A DNA stretch of 64,000 nt from Burkholderia sp. GAS332 (GTDB lineage Bacteria; Pseudomonadota; Gammaproteobacteria; Burkholderiales; Burkholderiaceae), in the NCBI GenBank assembly GCA_900142905.1, contig FSRV01000001.1, positions 2,046,001 to 2,110,000 on the forward strand, given 5' to 3'. The notes below the pieces were generated by a model that saw only the letters and a list, made by a program, of their open reading frames with translations, searched no databases and was not told the origin of the DNA. Positions 8,910 to 17,305 of the stretch are shown piece by piece. The stretch's first letter is position 1. The number at the start of each line of letters is the position of its first letter. Made by a program: the position numbers and the translations under genes.

Positions 8910-9757
8910 ACGCCTCCACCTCGCTGCTCAGCGTTGAAAACCTGACGATGCAGTTCGGCGGCCTTCGCGCAATCGAAGACCTGTCCATGACGGCGCGCGC
9001 AGGAGAGGTGACGTCGGTGATCGGGCCGAACGGAGCCGGAAAGACGACGTTTTTTAACTGCCTGACGGGCTTTTACAAACCGACCCAAGGCGCCATCACG
9101 TTGGGGCATCCCCGTCATGGGACGCTCCGGCTTCATGCGATGAAGAATGTCGACGTGGCACGGATTGGCCAGGTCGTCAGAACGTTCCAGAACATACGGC
9201 TGTTCCCGCGTATGACCGTGCTCGAAAACCTGATGATTGCCCAGCACAATGTGTTGCAAGACGCGTCCAGGTTCTCGATTGCTGGCGCACTCAATGCGAG
9301 GTCGTTTCGACGCGCGAACGACAAGGCGATCGAAAACGCTTTGACGTGGCTCGAGCGATTAGACGTTCGAGATATAGCCAACAAACCTGCCGGCGATATG
9401 CCTTATGGGGTGCAGCGCCGCGTCGAGATCGCGCGCGCAATGTGCGCGGACCCCATTCTCCTCTGCCTCGATGAGCCGGCCGCCGGCCTCAATCCGCGCG
9501 AGTCGGCGGAACTCACTGCGCTATTGACCTCGCTCTCCCGGGAGCAGGGCATCGGCATATTGTTGATCGAGCACGATATGAGCGTCGTGATGAAGGTTTC
9601 AGACCATATTGTCGTGCTCAATCACGGGAAGAAAATTGCAGAAGGCTTGCCTGCTGACATCAAGGTGAATCCCGAAGTGATCAGCGCATACCTCGGCGAG
9701 GACGACGAGACGTCGTCACTCGGTGAAGCATCGCAGGAGAAGTCAGCTCATGCTTAA
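8906..9757 (+). CDS. livG: LIV-type ABC transporter ATPase (LivG)
   Basis: This 283-residue ATPase carries the Walker A motif GPNGAGKTT at 40-48 and Walker B ILLCLDEP. Its ABC signature is the LivG-type form (PYGVQRRVEIAR in place of LSGGQ). The H-loop is in LLIEHDMSVVMKVSDHIVVL. The C-terminal tail is longer than in E. coli LivG and overlaps the livF start. It would form a heterodimer with LivF on the cytoplasmic face of LivHM. There is no sign of damage. Confidence 0.95.
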   Translation: MNASTSLLSVENLTMQFGGLRAIEDLSMTARAGEVTSVIGPNGAGKTTFFNCLTGFYKPTQGAITLGHPRHGTLRLHAMKNVDVARIGQVVRTFQNIRLFPRMTVLENLMIAQHNVLQDASRFSIAGALNARSFRRANDKAIENALTWLERLDVRDIANKPAGDMPYGVQRRVEIARAMCADPILLCLDEPAAGLNPRESAELTALLTSLSREQGIGILLIEHDMSVVMKVSDHIVVLNHGKKIAEGLPADIKVNPEVISAYLGEDDETSSLGEASQEKSAHA

Positions 9758-10475
9758 GATTACCGAACTCAGTGCCCACTATGGCAGTGTCCAGGCGCTA
9801 CGCGGGGTGAGCCTTGGCGTGAAGACTGGCGAGATCGTCACGTTGATCGGTGCGAACGGCGCAGGCAAGTCGACGCTGATGAATACCATTTTTGGCTATC
9901 CACGGGCCAGCGGCGGCAAGGTCGAATTCGACGGACAGAACATTTCGAAACTGCCATCGCATGCGATCGGCAAGCTCGATATTGCGGTTGTGCCTGAAGG
10001 GCGTCGTATCTTTCAGCGGATGACCGTGCTCGAGAATCTTCTGATGGGGGATACGTCGGGCAACCGCCGGACCGCGGATGACCTTGAGCGCATGTACGAG
10101 ATGTTCCCGATCCTGAGAAGCCGCGCTTCGCAGCGTGCCGGCACACTGTCAGGAGGGGAGCAGCAGATGCTCGCGATAGGACGCGCATTGATGTCGCAGC
10201 CGAGATTGCTGCTACTCGATGAGCCGTCGCTCGGTCTTGCGCCGATCTTCATCAAGAAGATCTTTTCGGTCATCAAGGAGTTAAACGAGCAGCTCGGGAT
10301 GACGATTCTGCTTGTCGAACAGAACGCTCATCACGCTTTGCGCGTGGCGCATCGAGGGTATGTTCTCCAGCATGGGCAGATTGCCCTGGAGGGGAGCGGT
10401 GCTGAACTGCTGGCCAACCCAGCCGTGCGGGCCGCGTATCTGGAGGGCGACACTTCTCAACTGGATGCGGCCTGA
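9750..10475 (+). CDS. livF: LIV-type ABC transporter ATPase (LivF)
   Basis: The second ATPase, 241 residues from the ATG at 9750. That ATG is preceded by AGGAGA and overlaps the livG stop by 8 bp; a GTG at 9723 would add nine basic residues unlike the family. Walker A is GANGAGKS at 34-41, the signature is LSGGEQQMLAIGRAL, and Walker B is LLLLDEPS. It ends the livKHMGF cluster, after which 405 bp carry no recognisable gene. Confidence 0.95.
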   Translation: MLKITELSAHYGSVQALRGVSLGVKTGEIVTLIGANGAGKSTLMNTIFGYPRASGGKVEFDGQNISKLPSHAIGKLDIAVVPEGRRIFQRMTVLENLLMGDTSGNRRTADDLERMYEMFPILRSRASQRAGTLSGGEQQMLAIGRALMSQPRLLLLDEPSLGLAPIFIKKIFSVIKELNEQLGMTILLVEQNAHHALRVAHRGYVLQHGQIALEGSGAELLANPAVRAAYLEGDTSQLDAA

Positions 10476-10880
10476 ACGGCGATCCGGAGGGCGCGGGCCG
10501 CTTGCCCCTAGTTTTCGAGGTTCGGGGCAACGGAATTGCGGCCATTCTCCGCAGAGCCACGGCGCCCGCAGATGAGTTGAGCACCATGAAGGAAAAGGGT
10601 TACCCGGCCTGCGTAGGGGCGCCTATCCTCAAGAAATGTGCAGAATTCCGCGAAAATTAACCGAACCCTCTCAAGACCGGAATGTCGCAAAGATCCAGAA
10701 TGCTGTAAACCGAATCGATCGCCGCCGCCGGATTGCGTTCCAGAATGAGGGTCGATCCATGAGCCTGCCTAACGGGACTACATGGGACTACACGGGACGA
10801 TGGCGGCATAGACGGAACGAATTCAAGTGCAGGCCACCGGCCCGCACGCTCAATGAACTGGTTTTTTGTGGAGTTTTCGC
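10476..10880. other. Gene-poor gap between livF and the quinone reductase
   Basis: No convincing gene is seen; short reading frames here have no homology that I recognise. At about 10773-10803 three imperfect 10-bp direct repeats occur (GGGACTACAT, GGGACTACAC, GGGACGATGG), 80-100 bp upstream of the next gene. They might be a regulatory element or simple slippage. No clear sigma-70 promoter could be read. Confidence 0.4.
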
Positions 10881-11690
10881 ATGAAAGTGCTCATCGTTTT
10901 CGCTCACCCCGAACCCAAGTCGTTCAACGGTGCGCTGAAAGACACAGCGGTCTCGACCCTGAAAGCGCAAGGGCACGAGGTTCAGGTAACCGACCTGTAT
11001 CAACTGAAGTGGCGGCCCGAGCTCGGCGTCGAGGACTTCGTGGGTGAGCGTCTCAACCCTGACTTCCTCGATCTTTCGGCGGAACAGGAACATATGTTCG
11101 GGACGTCCACGAAACCGACACCGGATGTCTACGCCGAGCAGCAGAAGGTGCTCTGGAGCGATCTGATCATTTTCCAGTATCCGATGTGGTGGTTCGGGAT
11201 GCCCGCGATCCTGAAGGGCTGGGTGGATCGCGTGATGACCCGCGGATTCGCCTATGCAACCGGGCGAAAATACGAAACCGGTATGTTCAAGGGCCGCAAG
11301 GCGATGGTCTCGACCACGACGGGAACGGCGGCGAGCCTCTACGAGCCGGACGGTGTCGACGGTGATATCAATCACATTCTCTGGCCGATCCACAACGGGA
11401 TCTTCAATTACCTTGGCTTCGAGGTGTTGCCGCCGCATGTGTCGTGGATGCCTGGCCGTGTGAGCGCGGAGGAGCGGCAAGCCTACCTCGATGCCTACGC
11501 AGCGCGCTTGCGTGCGATTGAGAGCACCGAGCCCTTGTTCTTCCATCCCTTTGCGGACTTTGGTCCGGACCAGCGTCTGAAGCCAGGTGTCGTGGCCCGT
11601 TCCGGCTTCCAATGGAACCCGGCCGTCGGCCAGTCGCACGACGAAGCGGCAGAAACGTACACGCCGAAGAAGATGGCGAACGCGGGATGA
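10881..11690 (+). CDS. Flavodoxin-fold NAD(P)H:quinone oxidoreductase / FMN reductase family
   Basis: A 269-residue protein starting MKVLIVFAHPEPKSFNGALK, the FMN-phosphate-binding opening of the NQO1/MdaB/YwrO family. The conserved FQYPMWWFGMPAILKGWVDR segment forms the flavin/substrate pocket. The family transfers two electrons from NAD(P)H to quinones or nitro/azo groups in the cytoplasm. The ATG at 10881 is preferred over an in-frame TTG at 10866 because the fold begins there. The C-terminal 60 residues (…SGFQWNPAVGQSHDEAAETY) are an extension beyond the smaller bacterial members. It is probably co-transcribed with the VOC gene 80 bp downstream. Substrate unknown. Confidence 0.85.
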   Translation: MKVLIVFAHPEPKSFNGALKDTAVSTLKAQGHEVQVTDLYQLKWRPELGVEDFVGERLNPDFLDLSAEQEHMFGTSTKPTPDVYAEQQKVLWSDLIIFQYPMWWFGMPAILKGWVDRVMTRGFAYATGRKYETGMFKGRKAMVSTTTGTAASLYEPDGVDGDINHILWPIHNGIFNYLGFEVLPPHVSWMPGRVSAEERQAYLDAYAARLRAIESTEPLFFHPFADFGPDQRLKPGVVARSGFQWNPAVGQSHDEAAETYTPKKMANAG

Positions 11691-11770
11691 TTCGATGTGG
11701 CGTCGGGCCGCATCTGCTTTCGACAGTTTCTGCGGCCCAGCATCAAAACTGACCAGGAGTGAAACGCACC

Positions 11771-12244
11771 ATGGAAAAGCTACCCATGTTTCAGAAGCTG
11801 CACCACGTCTGCATTGTGGTTCGTGACATTGAGAATGCCGTGAAGTATTACGAGTCGATTGGAGTCGGTCCGTGGACAGATTTTCCGCCGCTGGATGCCT
11901 ATGAACTGGACGGCTACGATCGTCCAGCTTTTCTGAAGATGCGTTATAAGTTCGCGAACATCGACAACGCTCAGTTGCAGCTTTGCCAGCCGGGCGACGG
12001 AGACACGCCGCAACGACGTTTCCTGGAGTCGCGCGGCGAAGGCGTGTTTCATCTCGGCTTCTCTGTCGAGAGCTGTGACAAGGCGGAGGAACAGGCCGCG
12101 AGCGCCGGATTGGATGTCCTGGCACGCGGGCGTCTCGATGATCGAAGCGGCTTCACGTACTTCAAGACGGTCAACGAAGGCGCTGGCGTCACGTTGGAGG
12201 TTCGGGCACCGAGTACCAAGGCAACCCAAGGAATCAAGTCCTGA
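11771..12244 (+). CDS. VOC-superfamily protein (glyoxalase / acyl-CoA epimerase-like)
   Basis: A 157-residue protein with paired beta-alpha-beta-beta-beta modules: KLHHVCIVVRDIENAVKYYE starts the first, with a metal-ligand His in LHH, and GVFHLGFSVESCDKAEEQ starts the second. The C-terminal strand ends in the metal-ligand-like Glu of VTLEVRAP. It resembles methylmalonyl/ethylmalonyl-CoA epimerases and uncharacterised relatives more than extradiol dioxygenases. The start is the ATG at 11771, 12 bp after an AGGAG; a GTG at 11759 is too close to that site. It ends 57 bp before a strong hairpin shared with the convergent aldehyde dehydrogenase gene. Confidence 0.75.
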   Translation: MEKLPMFQKLHHVCIVVRDIENAVKYYESIGVGPWTDFPPLDAYELDGYDRPAFLKMRYKFANIDNAQLQLCQPGDGDTPQRRFLESRGEGVFHLGFSVESCDKAEEQAASAGLDVLARGRLDDRSGFTYFKTVNEGAGVTLEVRAPSTKATQGIKS

Positions 12245-12300
12245 CACCCACTTGCTGCGTGATCCTTTCGCTATCCCAGTCGTCCTGATCGAATTCGGAA

Positions 12301-12326
12301 ATGCCCCGCGGTACGCCGCGGGGCAT
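12301..12326. terminator. Bidirectional hairpin between convergent genes
   Basis: A perfect 11-bp stem (ATGCCCCGCGG / CCGCGGGGCAT) around a TACG tetraloop at 12312-12315, lying between the stops of the VOC gene (12244) and the aldehyde dehydrogenase (12335). T-tracts are short on both sides, but the stem is GC-rich and the position fits a shared terminator. Confidence 0.75.
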
Positions 12327-12334
12327 TGTCACAT

Positions 12335-13813
12335 TTATCTCATGACGAACGGGTTCGCCGTCTTGACCCCGGTGTTGATCCAGACGCTCTTCGTTTGCAG
12401 ATACTCGCGGATCGCGTCGATACCATTCTCGCGGCCCAGTCCGGAATCCTTGTAGCCACCGAACGGCGACATGTAACTCACCGCGCGATAGCTGTTCACC
12501 CAGACCATGCCGGCCTGCAGCTTTTCGGCGACACGAATGGACCGGCCAATATCCTTCGTCCAGACACCTGAACCCAGACCGAAGCGCACATCATTCGCCA
12601 GTGCAACCGCCTCGTCTTCGTCCTTGAACTTGATGATAGACAGGATAGGACCAAAGACTTCTTCCTGTGCGATCCGCATCCTGTTGTTGACGTCACCGAA
12701 AATGGTTGGCTCGACGAACCAGCCGTTACCGCATTCCGGTGCACTGCCTGGCTTTCCACCGAGCAGCAACGTCGCACCTTCCTGCTTCGCGGTTTCAATG
12801 TAGGACAGGACCTTCTGGTATTGAGGGCGCGTGGTTACCGGCCCGACCTGTGTATCCATACTCGACGGATCACCCATTTTCGCGGTGCGTGCTAGCGTCA
12901 GAAGTTTGTCGACGAATGTGTCGTAGATGCTTTCTTGCAACAACAGCCGCGAACCGGCAATACAGGTCTGTCCGGTCGCGGCGAAGATGCCGGAAACCGC
13001 ACCATTTACTGCGTCTTCCAGATCGGCATCCTCGAACACGATGTTGGGTGACTTGCCGCCAAGTTCGAGACTAACGTGTTTGAACTGACGTGCTGCTGCC
13101 TCGTTGATCGCGCGCCCTGTGGAATCTGCGCCGGTGAACGTGATCTTCTTGACCAAGGGGTGTTCCACCAAAGGCGAGCCGACGTCCGCACCGAATCCGG
13201 TCACGACGTTCACAACGCCCGGCGGAAAGCCGGCTTCGGTGAAGAGTTTCGCAAACTCGATCGTGGACGCCGAAGTGAACTCGGACGGTTTGATCACAAC
13301 CGTGCAACCTGCGGCCAACGCGGGCGCAATCTTCCACGTGGCTAGCAAAAGCGGCGAGTTCCACGGCGTGATTGCGGCGACGACACCCAGCGGCTCGTTG
13401 CGGGTGAAGTTGAAATAGCCTTTCTTGTCGAGCGGAATGACGGCGCCCTGAATCTTGTCCGCCAGGCCGCCAAAATAGTAGTACCACTGGGGCAAATACT
13501 GGCACTGGCCAAGCATCTCCGCCATGAGCTTGCCGTTGTCCCGTACTTCGAGTTCGGCAAGCCGCCTGGCGTCTCGCGCGATCAGGTCACCGACCCGATG
13601 AAGCAGCAGGCCCCGCTGGCTCGGGGACATCTGTGACCAGGGTCCTGTACTGAATGCAGCATGCGCCGCTTGCACGGCTCGATCGACGTCGGTCCCGTTG
13701 CCTTTTGCAATCTGCGCCCAGGTTTCTCCCGTGAACGGATTTTCCGTATCGAACCATTCGCCCGAAGCTGATTGGCATGATTCGCCGTTGATATACATCT
13801 CAAACCGTTGCAT
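12335..13813 (-). CDS. NAD(P)-dependent aldehyde dehydrogenase
   Basis: A 492-residue ALDH with the catalytic set visible: N151 in TPWN, E250 in LELGGKS and nucleophile C284 in GQTCIAGSR. The whole ALDH fold is present at normal length. It oxidises an aldehyde to the acid; the closest look is of the betaine-aldehyde/aromatic-aldehyde branch, so no specific substrate is claimed. It is the last gene on the minus strand after the CoA-pathway operon, but an 82-bp gap with a strong hairpin (13833-13866) separates it from the lyase gene, so its expression may be attenuated or partly independent. A good AAGGAG lies 12 bp before the ATG. Confidence 0.9.
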   Translation of the reverse strand: MQRFEMYINGESCQSASGEWFDTENPFTGETWAQIAKGNGTDVDRAVQAAHAAFSTGPWSQMSPSQRGLLLHRVGDLIARDARRLAELEVRDNGKLMAEMLGQCQYLPQWYYYFGGLADKIQGAVIPLDKKGYFNFTRNEPLGVVAAITPWNSPLLLATWKIAPALAAGCTVVIKPSEFTSASTIEFAKLFTEAGFPPGVVNVVTGFGADVGSPLVEHPLVKKITFTGADSTGRAINEAAARQFKHVSLELGGKSPNIVFEDADLEDAVNGAVSGIFAATGQTCIAGSRLLLQESIYDTFVDKLLTLARTAKMGDPSSMDTQVGPVTTRPQYQKVLSYIETAKQEGATLLLGGKPGSAPECGNGWFVEPTIFGDVNNRMRIAQEEVFGPILSIIKFKDEDEAVALANDVRFGLGSGVWTKDIGRSIRVAEKLQAGMVWVNSYRAVSYMSPFGGYKDSGLGRENGIDAIREYLQTKSVWINTGVKTANPFVMR

Positions 13814-13832
13814 GACTTTCGTCTCCTTTGTC

Positions 13833-13866
13833 GACCGGAGTTAGCGCTTTAGCGCTTACTCCGGTC
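13833..13866 (-). terminator. Strong intercistronic hairpin upstream of the aldehyde dehydrogenase
   Basis: A 15-bp stem with one mismatch (GACCGGAGTTAGCGC / GCGCTTACTCCGGTC) and TTTA loop lies between the lyase stop (13896) and the aldehyde dehydrogenase ATG (13813), just before its Shine-Dalgarno. There is no U-run after it on the transcribed strand, so it may act as a partial terminator, an mRNA-stability element or an attenuator rather than a full terminator. Confidence 0.6.
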
Positions 13867-13895
13867 CCATGTAAGATGCTGCTGTTAATCTTCAA

Positions 13896-14723
13896 TCAGG
13901 CGCCAAGAGGCAGACGCCGCTGGGACTCGGCCAGGATTTCTTGTGCCTTCAAAATGACCGGCCGGTCTACCATGCGGCCGTCCACCGCAACGGCCGCTCC
14001 GTGAGATGCCGCTGCACCTTCGACAACCCGGTGCGCCCATTCGACGTCCTTCTCGCTGGGGACGAACGCAGCATTGACCGCAGCCACTTGCCTCGGATGA
14101 ATACAAAGCTTGGCGCCAAAGCCGAGCTGCTTTGCACGGATCGTGTCGCGCGTGATCTGCTCGGGATCGTTGAGCGTGGTACTGACCCCGTCCACCGGGG
14201 GAAGCAGGTTGCCGATGCGAGACGCGAAGACAATCTGTGAGCGGAAGTACAGAAGCTGCTCATCGTCGCCGTCAATGCCGAGGTCGAGCTGGAAATCCAC
14301 ATTACCGAATACGAGCCGGGTGGTCAGCCGGTGCTGGGCGATAGCGACCACATTCCGAAAACCTTGGGCCGTCTCGATCATCGGCAAGATGTCGGTCGGC
14401 TTGCCAGCGAACTCGCAGAGGAAGATATCGTCGATGCGTTCCGTCTTGGGCAGCATGACGGCGGCGACTGATGGCGCACGGCATACGGCGATGTCGTCGC
14501 GAAACCATTCACTGTTCACGTCATTCACACGGACCGCCACCGGCGTGCTGTTTGTCGACAGCCACTCGGCGAGGGCCGCCCGCGCGATCTTCTTCTCGGT
14601 GGGAGGCACCGCATCCTCCAGATCGATAACGACAACATCGACGCCCGACGCAGCCGCCTTGGCAAATCTGTCCGGTCGGTTGCCGGGAACGAAGAGGTAG
14701 GAGCGGGGTGCAAGGTCAGCCAT
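13896..14723 (-). CDS. HpcH/HpaI (CitE-like) CoA-ester lyase
   Basis: A 275-residue TIM-barrel lyase. The start MADLAPRSYLFVPGNRPDRF at 14723 overlaps the 3' end of the MmgE/PrpD gene by 8 bp; a longer upstream frame is only antisense-like extension. CitE-family marks include SYLFVPGNRPDRF, VVVIDLEDAVPP (metal/substrate Asp and Glu), VRVND, LPMIETAQG and KLCIHPRQ. Relatives cleave malyl-, citramalyl- or citryl-CoA into acetyl-CoA plus a 2-oxo acid. With the hydratase in the same operon, a citramalyl-CoA-type substrate giving acetyl-CoA and pyruvate is the most economical inference; malyl-CoA homologues are the alternative. Confidence 0.85.
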   Translation of the reverse strand: MADLAPRSYLFVPGNRPDRFAKAAASGVDVVVIDLEDAVPPTEKKIARAALAEWLSTNSTPVAVRVNDVNSEWFRDDIAVCRAPSVAAVMLPKTERIDDIFLCEFAGKPTDILPMIETAQGFRNVVAIAQHRLTTRLVFGNVDFQLDLGIDGDDEQLLYFRSQIVFASRIGNLLPPVDGVSTTLNDPEQITRDTIRAKQLGFGAKLCIHPRQVAAVNAAFVPSEKDVEWAHRVVEGAAASHGAAVAVDGRMVDRPVILKAQEILAESQRRLPLGA

Positions 14724-16092
14724 GTTGGGCCTCCAGTTTCGATTCGGGGAGCAGTTTGGGTACGACGGTTGCATCGGTAATCGTCCATACCGACGCGATG
14801 GAGCGCTTGAGTTCGTCTTCAGTGGCCGCATTGCCGTACAAACCCAGCGTGATCGTTTTGTGCTCGAGTTCGGCGCGCGTGAGCGTGTTGCCTGGATCGC
14901 CCTTGGGGTCATCCACGCGGCCCTCGAAGCTGCGGCCATCCTTCGTCTGAACGATGACCTTCCCAATCCAGCGTGACGGATAAGCCGTGTCGACTTCAGG
15001 GTCGAGCACCATCGAGACTTTCTTGCAGAAGTGCGCGATCCGGCTTTCCTTGTAATGGCCGTCGAACTCACGTACGCCCGCGTGACCGAATTCCGCGACC
15101 AGAGCGAGCACGGTGCCCATGGAGAACTTCGCCTGATGAACTGTCCTCGGATCGGCTACCGGTCCAAGGACATCGATCGCGGCCTGGTGAACATGAGTCA
15201 CCACCGTCTCGATGTCATCCGGCACGAGCTTTTCACGCTGAATAACCTGCAGCAGGGCATCGGCCGCCGGATGAGTGTGCCGGCAAGAAGCGTGATACTT
15301 GAATGACGTTTCTATCAGCGCCCAGCGCTCGCCGAGCGCTTCGGCGAGTTTGTCCGGATGCGTTTGCGTAGACATGCCGGCCCCCATGCCTTTCGCGCCT
15401 TCGAAGATGTCCTTCGCACCGGTGAAGCCGTCGGCCGCCAGGTAGGCTGCGAGAAGACCGTTCGCCGCAGCTTTGGCGGTATGCAGTTGCTTGGAGTCCG
15501 CGGCGTCTTTCAAGAATTCCCAGAGTCCGGCTGCCTGGGTGCCGGCGGAGCCAAACGCGTTGACCATCTGCTCGTCGCTCAATCGCAACAGATTGCCGAC
15601 CGCGGCTGCGGCTGCGATCGTCCCGACCGTACCGGTGGTATGAAAAATCTTGTAGTGCGACCGGCCGAGGAATTCACCGACACGGATGCCCACTTCATAG
15701 CCTGCGACTGATGCAGCGATGAACTCCTTGCCACTTCTGCAGAGTGCTTGCGCGGCGGCCCACGCTGCGGGGAAGACGACGGTTGCCGGATGCAGGACCG
15801 AACTGTTGTGAAGGTCGTCCTGTTCGGCGAAGTGCGATGCGGCGGCGTTGATCATTGCTGCGAAGAGCGGGCTGGTGGTTCGCCGGGAGATCAGTACTTC
15901 GCAGGGACCGGACTGCGGCCCGAAAGCGAAGGCGTGCTTCTGGATCGTCTCGACGGGACGCGCTTCGCGGCCAGCCAGTGCTGATCCGAACCAGTCAAGG
16001 AAGAGGTCTTCCGTGCGTGCCACCACGTCCTTGGGGATCTGTTCAAACTTGAGATTGGCCGCAAACGAAGCAAGAATCTGGGTGTTGCTCAT
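14716..16092 (-). CDS. MmgE/PrpD family protein
   Basis: A 458-residue protein of the MmgE/PrpD family, which includes 2-methylcitrate dehydratase, cis-aconitate decarboxylase (IRG1/CAD) and iminodisuccinate epimerase. Visible marks are SHFAEQDDLHNSSVLHPATV in the helical domain and FKYHASCRHTHPAADALL at the active site. It lies between the CoA-transferase and the lyase, 24 bp from the former and overlapping the latter. It is not close enough to prpD to be called methylcitrate dehydratase, and no prpB or prpC is nearby. A dehydratase, decarboxylase or epimerase acting on a branched tri- or dicarboxylate is the range of likely roles; itaconate formation or handling is one attractive option. 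Confidence 0.85.
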   Translation of the reverse strand: MSNTQILASFAANLKFEQIPKDVVARTEDLFLDWFGSALAGREARPVETIQKHAFAFGPQSGPCEVLISRRTTSPLFAAMINAAASHFAEQDDLHNSSVLHPATVVFPAAWAAAQALCRSGKEFIAASVAGYEVGIRVGEFLGRSHYKIFHTTGTVGTIAAAAAVGNLLRLSDEQMVNAFGSAGTQAAGLWEFLKDAADSKQLHTAKAAANGLLAAYLAADGFTGAKDIFEGAKGMGAGMSTQTHPDKLAEALGERWALIETSFKYHASCRHTHPAADALLQVIQREKLVPDDIETVVTHVHQAAIDVLGPVADPRTVHQAKFSMGTVLALVAEFGHAGVREFDGHYKESRIAHFCKKVSMVLDPEVDTAYPSRWIGKVIVQTKDGRSFEGRVDDPKGDPGNTLTRAELEHKTITLGLYGNAATEDELKRSIASVWTITDATVVPKLLPESKLEAQHG

Positions 16093-16116
16093 AACAGGCT
16101 TACCTTGGCTGGGGAG

Positions 16117-17295
16117 TTAGATTACGGCCGCGTCACGAAGCTCGCGGATGGCATGGGTCGTAAAGCCCAGTTCATTCAATAGGGCTTCGGTGTGTTGGCC
16201 TAACGCGGGCACGGCGTCCAGTCGAACATCGGATGCGGTACTGATGCCTGGCGGCAGCAAGGCGGGAATGGGTCCGGCAGGTGAATCGATGTTCACCCAG
16301 CGATTGCGTTCTTTAAGCTGAGGATGCGACCACACGTCGGGCATATCATTCATGCGCGCGTTGGCGATCTGCGCGCTATCCAGCCGACTGATGACTTCTT
16401 CCGAAGTCAGTTTGCTGAACGCGGTGACAATGATTTCGCGCAGTTCCTCGCGTGCTGCTACCCGCTTCGAGTTGGAACTGAAGCGAGGATCGACAGCGAG
16501 ATCAGGTTCCAGCAGAACCTGTGCGCAGAAGACACCCCATTCACGCTCGTTCTGCAATCCCAGCATGACGGTCTTTACATCGCCGGCGGGGAACGGGCCA
16601 TAGGGGTAGATGGTCGCGTGGGCGGCGCCGGCGCGAGGTGGCGGCGATGCGCCATCGAACGCGTAATAAAGGGGATAGGTCATCCACTCCACCATGCTCT
16701 CGAGCATCGACACATCGATCTCCCGTCCCAAGCCGGTTTTTGATCGTTGCAGAAGCGCGGAGAGGATGTTCGTATAAGCGTACATCCCTGCAGCGATATC
16801 GGCGATGGAACAGCCGGCCTTGGCCGGTGAGTCCGGACCTCCGGTAATCGACAGGAATCCGGACTCACTCTGGATCAGCAGGTCGTAGGCTTTCTTGTCC
16901 CGATAGGGACCATCGGATCCGTAACCGGAGATGTTGCAGACAATCAGGCGGGGATACTTGTCACGCAACGCTTCATACGACAGCCCCAGTCGCGCCGCGG
17001 CGCCGGGTGCCAGGTTCTGCACCAGCACGTCGGTGTCCTCAAGCAGGCGCTCGAAAATCCCCTGCGCCTGCGGGGCCTTGACGTCTAGCGTGAGGCTCTC
17101 CTTCGAGCGATTGCACCATACGAAGTGCGAGGCCATGCCGTGCACGCGTTCATCGTAGGCACGCGCGAAGTCGCCGACACCTGGGCGCTCGATCTTGATC
17201 ACGCGGGCGCCAAGATCCGCAAGTTGACGGGTGCAAAACGGTGCTGCAATCGCGTGCTCGAGGGTGATGACCTTCACGCCGTCCAGTGGTTTCAT
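16117..17295 (-). CDS. Class III (CaiB/BaiF) CoA-transferase
   Basis: A 392-residue family III CoA transferase. The catalytic aspartate is D166 in GCSIADIAAGMYAY. The glycine-rich opening MKPLDGVKVITLEHAIAAPF and the ADLGARVIKIERPGVGDFAR loop are typical. It moves CoA from a donor such as succinyl-CoA to an organic acid, so it would be the activation step for the operon's substrate. It is 10 bp downstream of the acyl-CoA dehydrogenase gene. Closest known types include succinyl-CoA:(citramalate, mesaconate, itaconate or glutarate) CoA-transferases, consistent with a C5 dicarboxylate. Confidence 0.9.
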   Translation of the reverse strand: MKPLDGVKVITLEHAIAAPFCTRQLADLGARVIKIERPGVGDFARAYDERVHGMASHFVWCNRSKESLTLDVKAPQAQGIFERLLEDTDVLVQNLAPGAAARLGLSYEALRDKYPRLIVCNISGYGSDGPYRDKKAYDLLIQSESGFLSITGGPDSPAKAGCSIADIAAGMYAYTNILSALLQRSKTGLGREIDVSMLESMVEWMTYPLYYAFDGASPPPRAGAAHATIYPYGPFPAGDVKTVMLGLQNEREWGVFCAQVLLEPDLAVDPRFSSNSKRVAAREELREIIVTAFSKLTSEEVISRLDSAQIANARMNDMPDVWSHPQLKERNRWVNIDSPAGPIPALLPPGISTASDVRLDAVPALGQHTEALLNELGFTTHAIRELRDAAVI

Positions 17296-17305
17296 GTCCG
17301 TCTCC

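Noticed and set aside
10636..10884. 82-codon frame upstream of the quinone reductase
   Set aside because: Basic, low-complexity translation without homology; it overlaps the next gene's start in another frame.
10788..12125. 445-codon minus-strand frame across the quinone reductase and VOC genes
   Set aside because: Arg/His-rich low-sense translation opposite two well-supported genes; no start site or domain.
14716..16092. Naming the MmgE/PrpD gene prpD (2-methylcitrate dehydratase)
   Set aside because: No prpB, prpC or acnD in the neighbourhood; the operon is CoA-transferase based, so only the family is claimed.
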